Shown here in pieces: positions 51,964 through 61,242 of a stretch of DNA of 64,000 nucleotides. Made by a program: the position numbers and the translations under genes. Each line of letters opens with the position of its first letter. Position 1 is the stretch's first letter. The stretch spans positions 1 through 64,000 of the forward strand of contig JARGFU010000011.1 in NCBI GenBank assembly GCA_029210625.1, read 5' to 3'. Below the pieces are notes generated by a model. The model made no database searches and had not been told where the DNA came from. It saw nothing but the letters and a program-made list of their open reading frames with translations. The DNA comes from Deltaproteobacteria bacterium (lineage in GTDB: Bacteria; Myxococcota; Myxococcia; SLRQ01).

Positions 51964-53472
51964 ATGCGAACGACTGCCCTCCTCCCCGCCCTCCTCCTCG
52001 GCCTCGCCCTGCCCGGGCCGGCCTCGGCCGGAGACTCGAGCCTCGAGACCCGGGCCCGCCTCGACCTGCGCGGCGGCAGCACCGACACCTACGCCCTCGA
52101 CGAGGGTGAGAGCGGCGGCGGCTCGGTCTTCGGCGCCCGCCTGCGCCTGGACGCGAGCTACGCCATCGATCCCGCCCTGAAGATCCTGGCCCAGGTCGAC
52201 CTGACCTCCTTCGACCTCTACACCGCCATGCCCGAGATGGAGGGGCTGGGCTGGACCGACGCCCACCCGGGCTTCGGCGGCCGCAGCCTGCGCTTCGATC
52301 CCCGCCACCTCTACGCGGTCTGGACCACCTCGAAGGGTCAGCTGCGGGTCGGCGCTCAGAGCAGCCAGTGGGGCCTGGGCCTGGTGGCCAGCAGCGGGGA
52401 CAGCGAGCCCATCTGGGGCGTGGCCCGCAACGGCGACCTGGTCTTCCGCGCCCTCTTCATCACCCGGCCCCTCGAGTTCCTCTCCGACGGGCAGCTGGGG
52501 AAGGAGCTCTACCTGGGGGTCGGCGGCGACCTGGTCCACCGGGACGAGAACGCCGAGCTCTTCTCCGGAGACCGCGCCCTGCAGGCCGTCGGCAGCCTGA
52601 TCTGGCGCCACCGGCCCGGGCAGCAGGAGGTGGGCATCTACCTGGCCTACCGCGCCCAGAAGGACCGGGCCGACACCGCGGGCCTGCGGGCCGACCTGAA
52701 CGTGCTGGTCGCCGACGCCTACGGCCGCTGGCAGGGGCAGCTCTTCGATGGGCTCTCCGGCCTGGCCGAGGGCGAGCTCGCCCTGCTGACCGGCCACACC
52801 ACCCGCCTGCGCCCGGAGGCCTCCCCCGACGGGGTCGACGTGCTGGCGCTGGGCTGGGCCGCCCACGGCGAGCTGAAGCTCGACGAGGCCGGGGTCTCGG
52901 CCGGGCTCTGGGCCGTCTACGCCAGCGGGGATCAGAACACCGAGGACGACCAGCTGCGCCGGATGCGCCTCGACCCCGACTTCAAGCCCTCGCTCATCCT
53001 CTTCGAGCGGGTCCTCGCCGACTCCAGCGCCCGCAACCGGGCCCGGATCGCCGATCCCAGCCGCACCAACATCCCGCAGGCCGGCAGCCAGTTCCTCCCC
53101 ACCGGCGGCAGCGTCTCGGGCGCCTTCCTCGTGGGCCCGGTCATCTCCTACGACACGCCGCTGGCGGGCCTCTCGGTGAAGGCCGGCCTGATGTGGGCCC
53201 GGGCCACCGCCGACCTCGAGGATCCCTATGCCTCCTTCGCCACCGGCGGGACGCCGGTGAACCTGCAGGGGGGCAAGCCCGACCGGGAGCTCGGCCTCGA
53301 GCTCGACCTGGGCCTGCGCTACGAGCGCCAGCTCACCGACACCCTCTCCCTCGTCGCCCTCGCGGAAGGCGGCTACTTCCTCCCCGGCGCCGCCTTCGCC
53401 GGAGTGGACACCACGATGGACCCGATCCTGGCCGGCTACCTCGCAGGCCGCCTGCAGTGGAGGCTCCCCTGA
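51964..53472 (+). CDS. Outer-membrane beta-barrel protein (alginate-export-like)
   Basis: 502 aa. A clear signal peptide (residues 1-22, ending PGPASAG) precedes repeated amphipathic strands: LYAVWTTSKGQLRVGAQSSQ, then VGIYLAYRAQKDRADTAGLR and ELDLGLRYERQL. It ends with a strand closing in an aromatic-x-hydrophobic pattern (AGRLQWRLP). The layout resembles the Alginate_exp/porin-like family of Myxococcota, which may pass uncharged or oligomeric substrates. ATG 51964 gives the best signal; ATG 51946 is possible. A TAGATT lies upstream. Its stop overlaps the start of the lipase-like gene (TGATG), implying coupled synthesis. Confidence 0.78.
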   Translation: MRTTALLPALLLGLALPGPASAGDSSLETRARLDLRGGSTDTYALDEGESGGGSVFGARLRLDASYAIDPALKILAQVDLTSFDLYTAMPEMEGLGWTDAHPGFGGRSLRFDPRHLYAVWTTSKGQLRVGAQSSQWGLGLVASSGDSEPIWGVARNGDLVFRALFITRPLEFLSDGQLGKELYLGVGGDLVHRDENAELFSGDRALQAVGSLIWRHRPGQQEVGIYLAYRAQKDRADTAGLRADLNVLVADAYGRWQGQLFDGLSGLAEGELALLTGHTTRLRPEASPDGVDVLALGWAAHGELKLDEAGVSAGLWAVYASGDQNTEDDQLRRMRLDPDFKPSLILFERVLADSSARNRARIADPSRTNIPQAGSQFLPTGGSVSGAFLVGPVISYDTPLAGLSVKAGLMWARATADLEDPYASFATGGTPVNLQGGKPDRELGLELDLGLRYERQLTDTLSLVALAEGGYFLPGAAFAGVDTTMDPILAGYLAGRLQWRLP

Positions 53473-56400
53473 TGTCGTCGCGCAAGCTCTCCTCCCTCCT
53501 CTTCGCGCTCCTGCTCTCGGGCACCGCCTGCCTCTCCCCGGGTGAATCCCCCGAGGGCATCGGCCGGACCCTCCAGACCCTCGGGCCGAAGGTGACCTGG
53601 GACCTCGACGCCAAGCCCCTGCCCGAGATCCCCTTCCCCAACGACATCGCCACCCGCCTGGACCCCACCTCTCCGACGGGGCGGCGGGTGAACATCAGCC
53701 TCGACGCGCCGACCCGCTTCGAGCGCGAGCTGCGGGAGAAGGCCGCCGACCTCACCGGCTTCGCCGGCTTCTCGCCGATCACCGTGGGCTTCGATCAGCC
53801 CCTCGACCTCTGCAACATCGCCCGCAAGCACCACTTCGACGACGACCTGACCAACGACGTCGCCTACATCATCAACGTCACCGAGGGCCCGGACTTCGGC
53901 GAGATCGTCCCCATCGACATGAGCCGGGGCTTCTTCCCCACCCTCCTCGAGGATCGCAACGACTACTTCGACGGCGATCCGGGGACGGGGACCAACCTCC
54001 TGCTGGCCGACCACCCCTACCCGCCGGCGGCCTGCCCCGAGCTCTTCGAGTACGACCTCAACACCTTCTACGAGCACGAGACCAACACCCTCCTGCTGCA
54101 GCCCATGTATCCGCTGCAGCAGAAGGCCACCCACGCCATCGTCCTGACCCGCAACCTGATCGGTGAGAACGGCCACGTCATCCAGTCGCCCTTCGAGTGG
54201 GTGAACCACGTCCGGCAGACCGCCGCCCTCTCGGCGCTCGAGGACGCGGTCGCCGCCGGTCACCTCCCGGACGGCACCGTCGTGGACATCGGCCTCGAGC
54301 TCGACGACATCGCCTTCGCCTGGACCCTCACCACCCAGGACGCCTCGGGGGACCTCCTCGACATCCGGCGCGGCCTCTACGGCCACGGGCCCTTCGCGGC
54401 CCTGGCCGACGAGTACCCCATCGACGCCGAGACCGTGCAGTTCATGCAGCTGGCCCGCGACTTCGCCCCCCCGGGCGAGTCGCCGGTGATCCTGAAGATG
54501 GAGAAGCTCCTCGACACCCTCGGCGACGTGCTCGGCCCCCTCCTCGAGGGCACCGCCGACGTCGGCCCGCTGCTCGAGACCCTCGACAACATCGACTACA
54601 TGGTGAGCGGCAAGGTGAAGGTGCCCTACTTCATGGGCGACCGGGACGGTATCCGCACCGAGGACAGCCCCGGCTGCCGCGAGCCGCGCGGCGACGGTTG
54701 GAACTGCGTCCGAGGCATCATGGGCGACGAGGACGAGAGCTTCGACGTGAACCAGCACACCGGTGAGATGGTGCAGGAGCCGGCCGAGGCCCACTTCTGG
54801 TGCTTCGTCCCCAAGCAGCACCTCAACAAGAACCCGGGCCAGCCCTTCCCGGTGATCAACTACAGCCACGGCTACTCCTCGGCCCGGGTCGAGGCGCTGG
54901 CCTTCGGCGGCACCCAGGCCGGCTTCGGCCTGGCCACCTGCACGGTCGCGGCCCACGCCCACGGCGTCGGCCTGGACAACCCCCTGCCCGGCCTCATCTG
55001 GTCGCTCTTCGACGAGAGCGATCTGGCGCCGGTGTGGGAGGACCTCGCCCCGGACAAGGCCCGGGATCTGAACAACGACGGCGTCCCCGACGTGGGCGGC
55101 GACTTCTTCACCTCCGACGCCTTCCACACCCGGGACGTGGTCCGGCAGACCGTCGTCTACCACCTGATGGTCATGAAGATGCTGCGCAGCTTCGACGGCC
55201 GGATGGGGCCCGACGTCAGCGGAGACGGGCAGCCCGACGTGCTCGGAGACTTCGACGGGGACGGCAAGCCCGACCTGGGCGGCCCGGACAACGACTACTT
55301 CGCCTGGGGCACCTCGATGGGCGGCCTCCACTCCTCGATCGTCGCCGCGGTCGAGCCCGCGATCACCGCCGCCGCCCCCAACGCCGGCGCCGCGGGCCTC
55401 TTCGACGTGGCCGTGCGCTCCTCGCTGGGCGCGGTCGTGGACGCGGTCTGGCTGCCCCTGATGGGCCCGGTCTTCCACGGCCGCCTCGAGGGCGACGGGA
55501 CCTTCAGCCTCCAGACCATCGTCTCGGACGTGAACAAGGACGCGAAGATCCCCATCGCAGTGCGCACCGGCGTGGAGATCGGCGACGAGATCCTCCTGGA
55601 GAACCTCACCAACGGCGAGACCGACATCGGGGTGGTGCGCGAGGACGGCCACTTCCGCCGCTCGCTCCCCTGCGACGCGGTCTCCGGCTGGGAGAAGCGG
55701 GCCGCCATGGGCTTCGACGTCCTCGACGTCGAGTCCGAGGACTACGGAAAGGATCCCCTCCCGATCGTCGAGGACGGCACCCGCTTCGGCGACGCCCTGC
55801 GGATCCGCGGCTGCGTGGGCCCCTGCGTCTTCGACGAGGCCGGCAACCTGACGAACGAGCGCTTCGTCGTCGATCAGTTCGAGGAGGGCGTCGACAAGCC
55901 CCACGCGGACGCCGACGGGAGCGTCGTGGGCGTGAAGTTCCAGGGCACGATCTACCCGAATGGCAGCCCCCTGGCCGCGGTCTCCGAGGGCTTCGGTCAC
56001 GAGCGCCAGAGCCCCGACCTGCGCCGCCTGCGGATCATCGCCGGCTTCATCCAGGAGCCGGGCGATCCGGTGGCCTACAGCCGCTACTACCTGAAGGAGA
56101 AGGACAAGATGGAGGCCCGCTGGGCCGGCGCCGAGCCCGACGTCGAGTTCGGCACCCGGGTGATGACCGTGGTCACCCTCGGCGACACCACCGTGCCGGT
56201 GAACGGCGGGGTGATGCTCAACTGGACCTCCGGCTTCTTCGGCACCTACGCCGAGGGCCTGCCGAAGCTGCGGTGGCTGCGGGACAACTACGTCCTGGAG
56301 GCCGTCGAGGAGTACCGGGCCTACCACTGGGGCGGCCGGGTGCTCTTCGACCCCGACAACCTCTCCAACGGCACCGACGGCTTTCAGGTCGACGGCGTGC

Positions 56401-56663
56401 CCGCGCCCCGGCCGCCGCCGGGGGAGGAGCTTCGCCTGACCTACTCGCCTCCGGGTGAGGAGGGGGTCTACGGGATGCGGATCCCGGCGGTCGAGCCACG
56501 GGGGGCCCACGTCTTCCTGGTGCCCGATCCCAGCCTGCCCTTCGACGTGAACCGCTACATGGTCACCGCCATCGGCGCCTACTTCGACAGCCGCGGCACC
56601 CGCATCCGCGACGAGATGTGCATGCACGACGACACCTGCGACTGGGTGCCCTGGAACCAGTGA
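53472..56663 (+). CDS. Large lipoprotein with bacterial lipase (VolA-like) features
   Basis: 1063 aa. The signal ends in a lipobox (LLLSGTAC, Cys about residue 20). IPFPNDIATRLDPTSPTG and LNI-type strands match the N-terminal domain of bacterial virulence-factor lipases such as Vibrio VolA. An alpha/beta-hydrolase core follows: VINYSHGYSSARVEALAFGG, then the nucleophile elbow WGTSMGG (Ser615). Two Asp-rich loops (LNNDGVPDVGGD and SGDGQPDVLGDFDGDGKPD) look like calcium sites. Several Cys pairs suggest disulfides. It is probably an outer-membrane-anchored lipase or phospholipase. Coupled to a beta-barrel gene upstream, as volA is to a fatty-acid channel gene. Confidence 0.8.
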   Translation: MSSRKLSSLLFALLLSGTACLSPGESPEGIGRTLQTLGPKVTWDLDAKPLPEIPFPNDIATRLDPTSPTGRRVNISLDAPTRFERELREKAADLTGFAGFSPITVGFDQPLDLCNIARKHHFDDDLTNDVAYIINVTEGPDFGEIVPIDMSRGFFPTLLEDRNDYFDGDPGTGTNLLLADHPYPPAACPELFEYDLNTFYEHETNTLLLQPMYPLQQKATHAIVLTRNLIGENGHVIQSPFEWVNHVRQTAALSALEDAVAAGHLPDGTVVDIGLELDDIAFAWTLTTQDASGDLLDIRRGLYGHGPFAALADEYPIDAETVQFMQLARDFAPPGESPVILKMEKLLDTLGDVLGPLLEGTADVGPLLETLDNIDYMVSGKVKVPYFMGDRDGIRTEDSPGCREPRGDGWNCVRGIMGDEDESFDVNQHTGEMVQEPAEAHFWCFVPKQHLNKNPGQPFPVINYSHGYSSARVEALAFGGTQAGFGLATCTVAAHAHGVGLDNPLPGLIWSLFDESDLAPVWEDLAPDKARDLNNDGVPDVGGDFFTSDAFHTRDVVRQTVVYHLMVMKMLRSFDGRMGPDVSGDGQPDVLGDFDGDGKPDLGGPDNDYFAWGTSMGGLHSSIVAAVEPAITAAAPNAGAAGLFDVAVRSSLGAVVDAVWLPLMGPVFHGRLEGDGTFSLQTIVSDVNKDAKIPIAVRTGVEIGDEILLENLTNGETDIGVVREDGHFRRSLPCDAVSGWEKRAAMGFDVLDVESEDYGKDPLPIVEDGTRFGDALRIRGCVGPCVFDEAGNLTNERFVVDQFEEGVDKPHADADGSVVGVKFQGTIYPNGSPLAAVSEGFGHERQSPDLRRLRIIAGFIQEPGDPVAYSRYYLKEKDKMEARWAGAEPDVEFGTRVMTVVTLGDTTVPVNGGVMLNWTSGFFGTYAEGLPKLRWLRDNYVLEAVEEYRAYHWGGRVLFDPDNLSNGTDGFQVDGVPAPRPPPGEELRLTYSPPGEEGVYGMRIPAVEPRGAHVFLVPDPSLPFDVNRYMVTAIGAYFDSRGTRIRDEMCMHDDTCDWVPWNQ

Positions 56664-56674
56664 TGGAGACCCCC

Positions 56675-56971
56675 ATGGTCGACTTCTGGGACGTCCACGG
56701 CATCCTCTTCGTCATCTGCCTCTTCTTCTTCCCGAGGCTGACGATGCTCTTCGCCACCGCCTGGGGCGGGGTGCTCTGGTGGGTGGGCTGGCTCTTCGCC
56801 CCCCGCCTCACCGTGGCGATCCTGGCGACGACCTACTACTGGGAGAGCAACACCGTGCTGGTGGTGCTCACCTGGCTCTGGGCGCTCGGCGGCGAGGGTG
56901 GAGAGAAGGGCGCCGCCCGCCGTGGCATCCGCCGGAGGCGCGCCTCGCAGCAGGAGGTCGAGCTGAGCTGA
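56675..56971 (+). CDS. Small membrane protein
   Basis: 98 aa from ATG 56675 (GGAG 5 nt upstream); ATG 56663 overlapping the previous stop (TGATG) is an alternative. Three hydrophobic segments are packed with Trp and Phe (HGILFVICLFFFPRLTMLF, WGGVLWWVGWLF, and VLVVLTWLWAL). A charged Lys/Arg-rich tail follows. It is an inner-membrane protein of unknown role, co-directional with the lipase-like gene. Confidence 0.65.
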   Translation: MVDFWDVHGILFVICLFFFPRLTMLFATAWGGVLWWVGWLFAPRLTVAILATTYYWESNTVLVVLTWLWALGGEGGEKGAARRGIRRRRASQQEVELS

Positions 56972-57025
56972 TCGGCCCGATCTTCGTGGGCTGCCCCGGG
57001 AGCTTTCACCCGGCCCCCAACGTTG

Positions 57026-57031
57026 TAGTCT
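57026..57031 (+). promoter_or_regulatory. Candidate -10 element (TAGTCT) for the TonB-receptor gene
   Basis: TAGTCT ends 7 nt before ATG 57039. A message starting there would be leaderless for 57039, or have a 30-nt leader with GGGGGAGGAGG for ATG 57069. Confidence 0.4.
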
Positions 57032-57038
57032 CCCGGTC

Positions 57039-59075
57039 ATGCAGGGGATGAGGGGGAGGAGGAGTTCGATGCTCCGGGCGCTCGGCCTGGTGGCCGTGCT
57101 CTGCGCCGTGGCGCCCGGGCGCGGCCTGGCCGCGGAGGCGCTGGCCACCGCGTCGGCGATCAGCCTGGAGGACGAGCTGGAGTTCCTGGTGGCCGAGGAC
57201 TTCATCGCCTCCGAGGTGACGGTGGCGTCGATCCGGCCGCTCCCCACCCGCCTCTCTCCCGGCATCGTCAGCGTGCTGACCGGCCAGGAGCTGATGAGCG
57301 TGGGGGCCCGCGACCTGATCGACGCCCTGCAGCTGATCCCCGGCCTGGCCTTCGGGGTGGACGTCCAGGGGGTCGTGGGCCTCGGCGTGCGGGGACTCTG
57401 GGGACACGAGGGCAAGGTGCTCCTCCTCCTCGATGGTCACGAGCTCAACGAGAGCCACTACTCGACCCTGCAGTTCGGCAACCACCTCCCGGTGGAGCTG
57501 ATCGACCGGGTGGAGATCATCCGGGGCCCCGGCTCGGCCCTCTACGGCGGTCATGCCGAGCTTGCGGTGATCAACATCGTCACCCGGGTGGGCAGCGGCG
57601 CCGAGGGCGTGCACGCCTCGGCGAGCTGGGGGCAGACCCTCGAGACCTGGGCGCGCCGCCGCGTCACCCTCGGCTGGGGTGGGAGCGTCGGCGACCTCCA
57701 GATCGGCGTCGCGGGCTGGCTCGGGCAGGGTCAGCGCAGCGACGGGATCTTCCGGGACAGCACCGGGGCGACCCTCGATCTGCAGGGCCAGGCCGATCTC
57801 GATCCGGCCGGGCTCGACCTGCGGCTCGCCTGGAAGGGCCTCACCTTCTCCTTCCTCCACGACAGCTACCGCACCACCCACCGGACCGGCTACGGCGAGC
57901 TCCTCGCGGCGCCGGCACCCGCCGACTTCACCTCGACCTACCTCGAGCTCGCCTGGAACGCCGCCCTGAGCGAGCGCCTGACCCTCACCCCCCGGCTGCG
58001 CTGGCACCGGCAGGCCCCCTGGCGCACCCCGGGGATGAGCCCCGACGATCCCAACTGGTTCGACAGTCCGGTGCAGCGAGGGCGAGCCGGGCTCCAGCTC
58101 GAGTACCAGACCGCCCAGGGGGTCGATCTCATCTTCGGGGTCGAGGGCTACATCGACGAGGCGACGCTGCCCGAGGAGGTCCTCGAGGAGAAGACCTTCT
58201 CGAACGGCGGCCGCCGCTTCCAGATCAAGCGGGCTGCGGCGCACCTGCAGGCCCTGATCGACGTGGCCGAGGGCACGCTGGCGCTCGGCGCCCGCTACGA
58301 GGCCAGCAGCCGCTTCGACGCCTCGCTGGTGCCGAGGGTGGCCCTCACTCAGCCCTTCGGGCGCTTCCACTTCAAGCTCCTCGCCGCCCGGGCCTACCGC
58401 GCGCCGAGCATCCAGAACATCGACCTGGGCCCCGGCATCACTCCGGAGACCACCGACGTCGTCGAGGCGGAGGTCGGCTACCTCCTCACCGACACCCTCT
58501 CCCTCGCCCTCAACCTCTTCGACACCACGCTGCGCGGCCCCATCGTCTACCAGTACGATCCGATCACCTTCGAGGAGGGCTACGTCAACGGCACGCAGGT
58601 GCACACGCGGGGCTTCGAGGTGGAGGGGCGCTGGAGACACCGCTGGGTCGCCCTCCGGGCGAGCTACGGCTTCTACGTCGCGATGGGAAGGCAGACCCAG
58701 GAGGTCTTCGGAGTCCCCGGGCACCACGGCGAGCTCCTCGGGCTCCCCGCCCACAAGCTCTCGATCGTGGCCACCTGCCCGCTCGGCTCCCACCTGCGCC
58801 TCGCCCCGGGCCTGGTCTTCCTCTCCCGCCGGTGGGCCCGGACCACCGACCCCGCGGGGGCGGCCTCCCTGGAGGCGCTGCCCGCCGCCGCGCTCCTCGA
58901 TCTCGCGCTCGAGGCGCACGACCTCGGGGTGGAGGGGCTCTCGATCTCGCTCTCGCTGCACGATCTCCTCGGCGCCGAGCCCGCCTTCGCGCAGCCCTAC
59001 GACGGGGGCCACCCTCCCCTGCCCGGGCCCTCCCGGGAGCTCCTCCTGCGCGTGAGCTGGACGCCGGGCGGATAG
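57039..59075 (+). CDS. TonB-dependent outer-membrane receptor
   Basis: 678 aa from ATG 57039; ATG 57069 with the strong RBS GGGGGAGGAGG is an equally good start. After the signal (LRALGLVAVLCAVAPGRGLA) comes a plug domain: IVSVLTGQELMSVGARDLID, then LLLLDGHELNESHYSTLQ and VEIIRGPGSALYGGHAELAV. About 22 strands of a beta-barrel follow, ending with an aromatic-poor strand (ELLLRVSWTPGG). Such receptors import iron chelates, vitamins or sugars with energy from TonB. No ligand gene is adjacent; the lipase-like neighbour hints at lipid or complex substrates. Confidence 0.9.
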   Translation: MQGMRGRRSSMLRALGLVAVLCAVAPGRGLAAEALATASAISLEDELEFLVAEDFIASEVTVASIRPLPTRLSPGIVSVLTGQELMSVGARDLIDALQLIPGLAFGVDVQGVVGLGVRGLWGHEGKVLLLLDGHELNESHYSTLQFGNHLPVELIDRVEIIRGPGSALYGGHAELAVINIVTRVGSGAEGVHASASWGQTLETWARRRVTLGWGGSVGDLQIGVAGWLGQGQRSDGIFRDSTGATLDLQGQADLDPAGLDLRLAWKGLTFSFLHDSYRTTHRTGYGELLAAPAPADFTSTYLELAWNAALSERLTLTPRLRWHRQAPWRTPGMSPDDPNWFDSPVQRGRAGLQLEYQTAQGVDLIFGVEGYIDEATLPEEVLEEKTFSNGGRRFQIKRAAAHLQALIDVAEGTLALGARYEASSRFDASLVPRVALTQPFGRFHFKLLAARAYRAPSIQNIDLGPGITPETTDVVEAEVGYLLTDTLSLALNLFDTTLRGPIVYQYDPITFEEGYVNGTQVHTRGFEVEGRWRHRWVALRASYGFYVAMGRQTQEVFGVPGHHGELLGLPAHKLSIVATCPLGSHLRLAPGLVFLSRRWARTTDPAGAASLEALPAAALLDLALEAHDLGVEGLSISLSLHDLLGAEPAFAQPYDGGHPPLPGPSRELLLRVSWTPGG

Positions 59076-59137
59076 TTTCGTCGTTCAGGTGCGGCCCCTC
59101 GTATGGGTAGACGAACCCGAAACGAGCGAGGCCCTCC

Positions 59138-59752
59138 ATGCCGACCCGCGCCCTCCCGAAGATCGCCGCCCTCCTCTCCGCCCTCCTGCTCGGCGCCTGT
59201 GGTGGCGCGGTGGACTCGGACCACGAGGCCGAGCTGGCCTACCTCGGCCTCGACGGCGCCGTCGGCCGGGCCCTCCTCCTGGGCATGAGCGGCTTCAACG
59301 CCGCCACCAGCGCGAACATCCCCCAGCAGGTCGGGGACGGCGACGTGGCCGGCACCATGACCGTGGCCGGGCAGGTGGATCAGGGCGCCTCGGCGAACAA
59401 GGGCCTGCGGCTGACCGTCGCCCTCGACGGGTACCAGGACGTCACCGACGTGGACCAGGACGAGGACGAGGAGGTGGTGGTGAGCTACACCACCGCCGAG
59501 GCCGCGCCGATGAGCCTCGAGCTCTCCCTGCGCAACATCCCGGACGGCACCTTCACCGGCACCTTCGGCGGCACCGCCACCATGGAGGGTGACCTGGAGG
59601 GCGAGGTCACCCTCGACCTGACCCTCTCGGGCTCGATCGAGGAGGATCCGGACGCGGCCGGTGAGATCCGCCGGGTGACCGGCACCGTCCAGGTCACCGG
59701 CACCGCCACCAACTCCGGCGGCGGCGTCTACGACATCGATCTCTCGATCTGA
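59138..59752 (+). CDS. Hypothetical lipoprotein
   Basis: 204 aa. The signal ends in a lipobox (LLLGAC, Cys about residue 21). The mature part is rich in Thr/Gly/Asp with regular beta strands (AGTMTVAGQVDQGASANKGL, LSGSIEEDPDAAGEIRR, VQVTGTATNSGGGVYDIDL). The acidic run DVDQDEDEE could bind calcium. It looks like a beta-sandwich or small beta-barrel attached to the membrane. No family recognised. It follows the TonB receptor by 62 bp. Confidence 0.65.
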   Translation: MPTRALPKIAALLSALLLGACGGAVDSDHEAELAYLGLDGAVGRALLLGMSGFNAATSANIPQQVGDGDVAGTMTVAGQVDQGASANKGLRLTVALDGYQDVTDVDQDEDEEVVVSYTTAEAAPMSLELSLRNIPDGTFTGTFGGTATMEGDLEGEVTLDLTLSGSIEEDPDAAGEIRRVTGTVQVTGTATNSGGGVYDIDLSI

Positions 59753-59767
59753 TCCGGAGGCTCGCGC

Positions 59768-61168
59768 CTACTCGGCGAGCTGGAGGCCCGGGGGCACCGC
59801 GGGCTTGTGCTCGACCTTCGAGGCGAGGCTGTTCAGCGCACCCTGCAGGCCCTCCTCGAGGACCGGGTGGTAGAAGGGCATCGCCAGCAGGTCGAAGACG
59901 GTGAGGCCCTGCTGGATGGCCCAGGCCAGCTCGTGGGCGAGGTGCTCGCCGCCGGGGATCGCCATCTCGGCGCCCAGCAGCTTGCCGTCCGATCCGTCGC
60001 CGTAGACGCGCAGGAGGCCCCGGGCCTTGCCCATCACCCGCGAGCGGGCCTGGCGCATGAAGTTCTGCTCGCCGATGGCGGCCCCGCGCGCCTCGGCGTC
60101 CGCGAAGCTCATCCCGACCCGGCAGACGTTGGGGTCGGTGAAGGTGATGCCGAGCATCGCCTTGCGCGCGAAGCGCAGGGGCTCGTCCCGCCCGGCGTTG
60201 ATGCCGGCGATGCGCCCCTCGTCGGTGGCCTCGTGGAGCACCGGCCGGTCGCCGGAGAGGTCGCCGGCGAGGAAGATCGGCAGCCCCTCGACCTTCATCG
60301 TGGCCGGGTCGAAGGCCGGCACGCCCCGGGCGTCGACCTCGACGCCGAAGCGGCCCAGGTCGAAGCCGGCGGTGTTGGGCCGGCGGCCGATGGACACGAG
60401 CACCTTGTCCACCACCACGCTCACCTCACCGGCGCTCAGCTTCAGGGCCTCGCCCTCCTCGCTGATCTCGACGGCGTGGCCCAGGTGGATCGGGAAGTCC
60501 TCCTCGAGGGCCTGCTTCGCCGCCTCGGCGACCTTGGGGTCGGTGAGGCCGCCGATCCGGTCGAGGGCGTCGAAGCCGTGGACCTCGACCCCGAGGCGCG
60601 CGAGCACCTGCCCGAGCTCCAGGCCGATCACCCCCAGGCCGACCACCGCCACCCGGGCGGGGAAGTCCTCCTGCTCGAAGAAGACGTCGGAGGTGAGGAT
60701 GCGGTCGCCGAAGGCCTTCCAGGGGCCGGGCACGATGGAGGAGGAGCCGGTGGCCAGCACGATCGTGCCGGCCCGGATCCGCTCGCCGTTCACCTCGATG
60801 AGGTCGGGCTCGAGGAGCTTCGCGTAGCCGTCGATGAAGTGCCCCTGGTGGAGCTGGTCGGTGCCGTCGAGGGTGCGCGCCACGAAGAAGTCGCGCATGG
60901 AGCGGATCTTCTTCATCGCCGCGGGGATGTCGATCGAGAGCCCCCCGGCGCCGCGGATGCCCTCGTCCTCGAAGGCCGCCCGGCGGTGGAAGTCCTCGGC
61001 CACCTGGATGGCGACCTTCGAGGGCATGCAGCCCACCCGGGCGCAGGTGGTGCCCATGGGCCCGCCGTTGATGAACACGAAGCTCTTGCCGCTGCGCGAG
61101 ACCTGCCGCAGGGCGTTGCGCCCGGCGGTCCCGGCGCCGATCACCGCCACGTCGACCATCTTCTCCAT
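59768..61168 (-). CDS. Class I pyridine nucleotide-disulfide oxidoreductase (dihydrolipoyl dehydrogenase-like)
   Basis: 466 aa from ATG 61168 with RBS GGAGAG. VAVIGAGTAGRNAL is the FAD-binding Rossmann motif. GTTCARVGCMPSK is the redox-active Cys-x4-Cys. IVLATGSSSIVPG, VAVVGLGVIGLELGQVLARL (NAD(P)H site) and GLPIFLAGDLSG (second FAD motif) follow. The C-terminal interface domain ends FYHPVLEEGLQGAL, with the catalytic His. It could be a lipoamide dehydrogenase, a mercuric reductase-like or a thiol-specific enzyme. No pyruvate dehydrogenase or mer genes are near, but a thioredoxin-like gene lies 74 bp upstream. Confidence 0.9.
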   Translation of the reverse strand: MEKMVDVAVIGAGTAGRNALRQVSRSGKSFVFINGGPMGTTCARVGCMPSKVAIQVAEDFHRRAAFEDEGIRGAGGLSIDIPAAMKKIRSMRDFFVARTLDGTDQLHQGHFIDGYAKLLEPDLIEVNGERIRAGTIVLATGSSSIVPGPWKAFGDRILTSDVFFEQEDFPARVAVVGLGVIGLELGQVLARLGVEVHGFDALDRIGGLTDPKVAEAAKQALEEDFPIHLGHAVEISEEGEALKLSAGEVSVVVDKVLVSIGRRPNTAGFDLGRFGVEVDARGVPAFDPATMKVEGLPIFLAGDLSGDRPVLHEATDEGRIAGINAGRDEPLRFARKAMLGITFTDPNVCRVGMSFADAEARGAAIGEQNFMRQARSRVMGKARGLLRVYGDGSDGKLLGAEMAIPGGEHLAHELAWAIQQGLTVFDLLAMPFYHPVLEEGLQGALNSLASKVEHKPAVPPGLQLAE

Positions 61169-61242
61169 CGTCTTCTCTCCTCGCTCGAGTGCTCTGCCCC
61201 TTGGGAGCCGGCCGAGGCGAAAAGGATGCGCCGATCCGTCGC

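Noticed and set aside
53436-56627. Open frame of 1063 codons on the minus strand opposite the lipase-like gene
   Set aside because: It is a high-GC antisense shadow: rich in Val/Gly/His/Asp runs, no domain motifs, and the sense frame has a lipobox, hydrolase elbow and normal codon bias. The same applies to other long antisense frames such as 36121-38466, 44017-47052 and 47759-50029.
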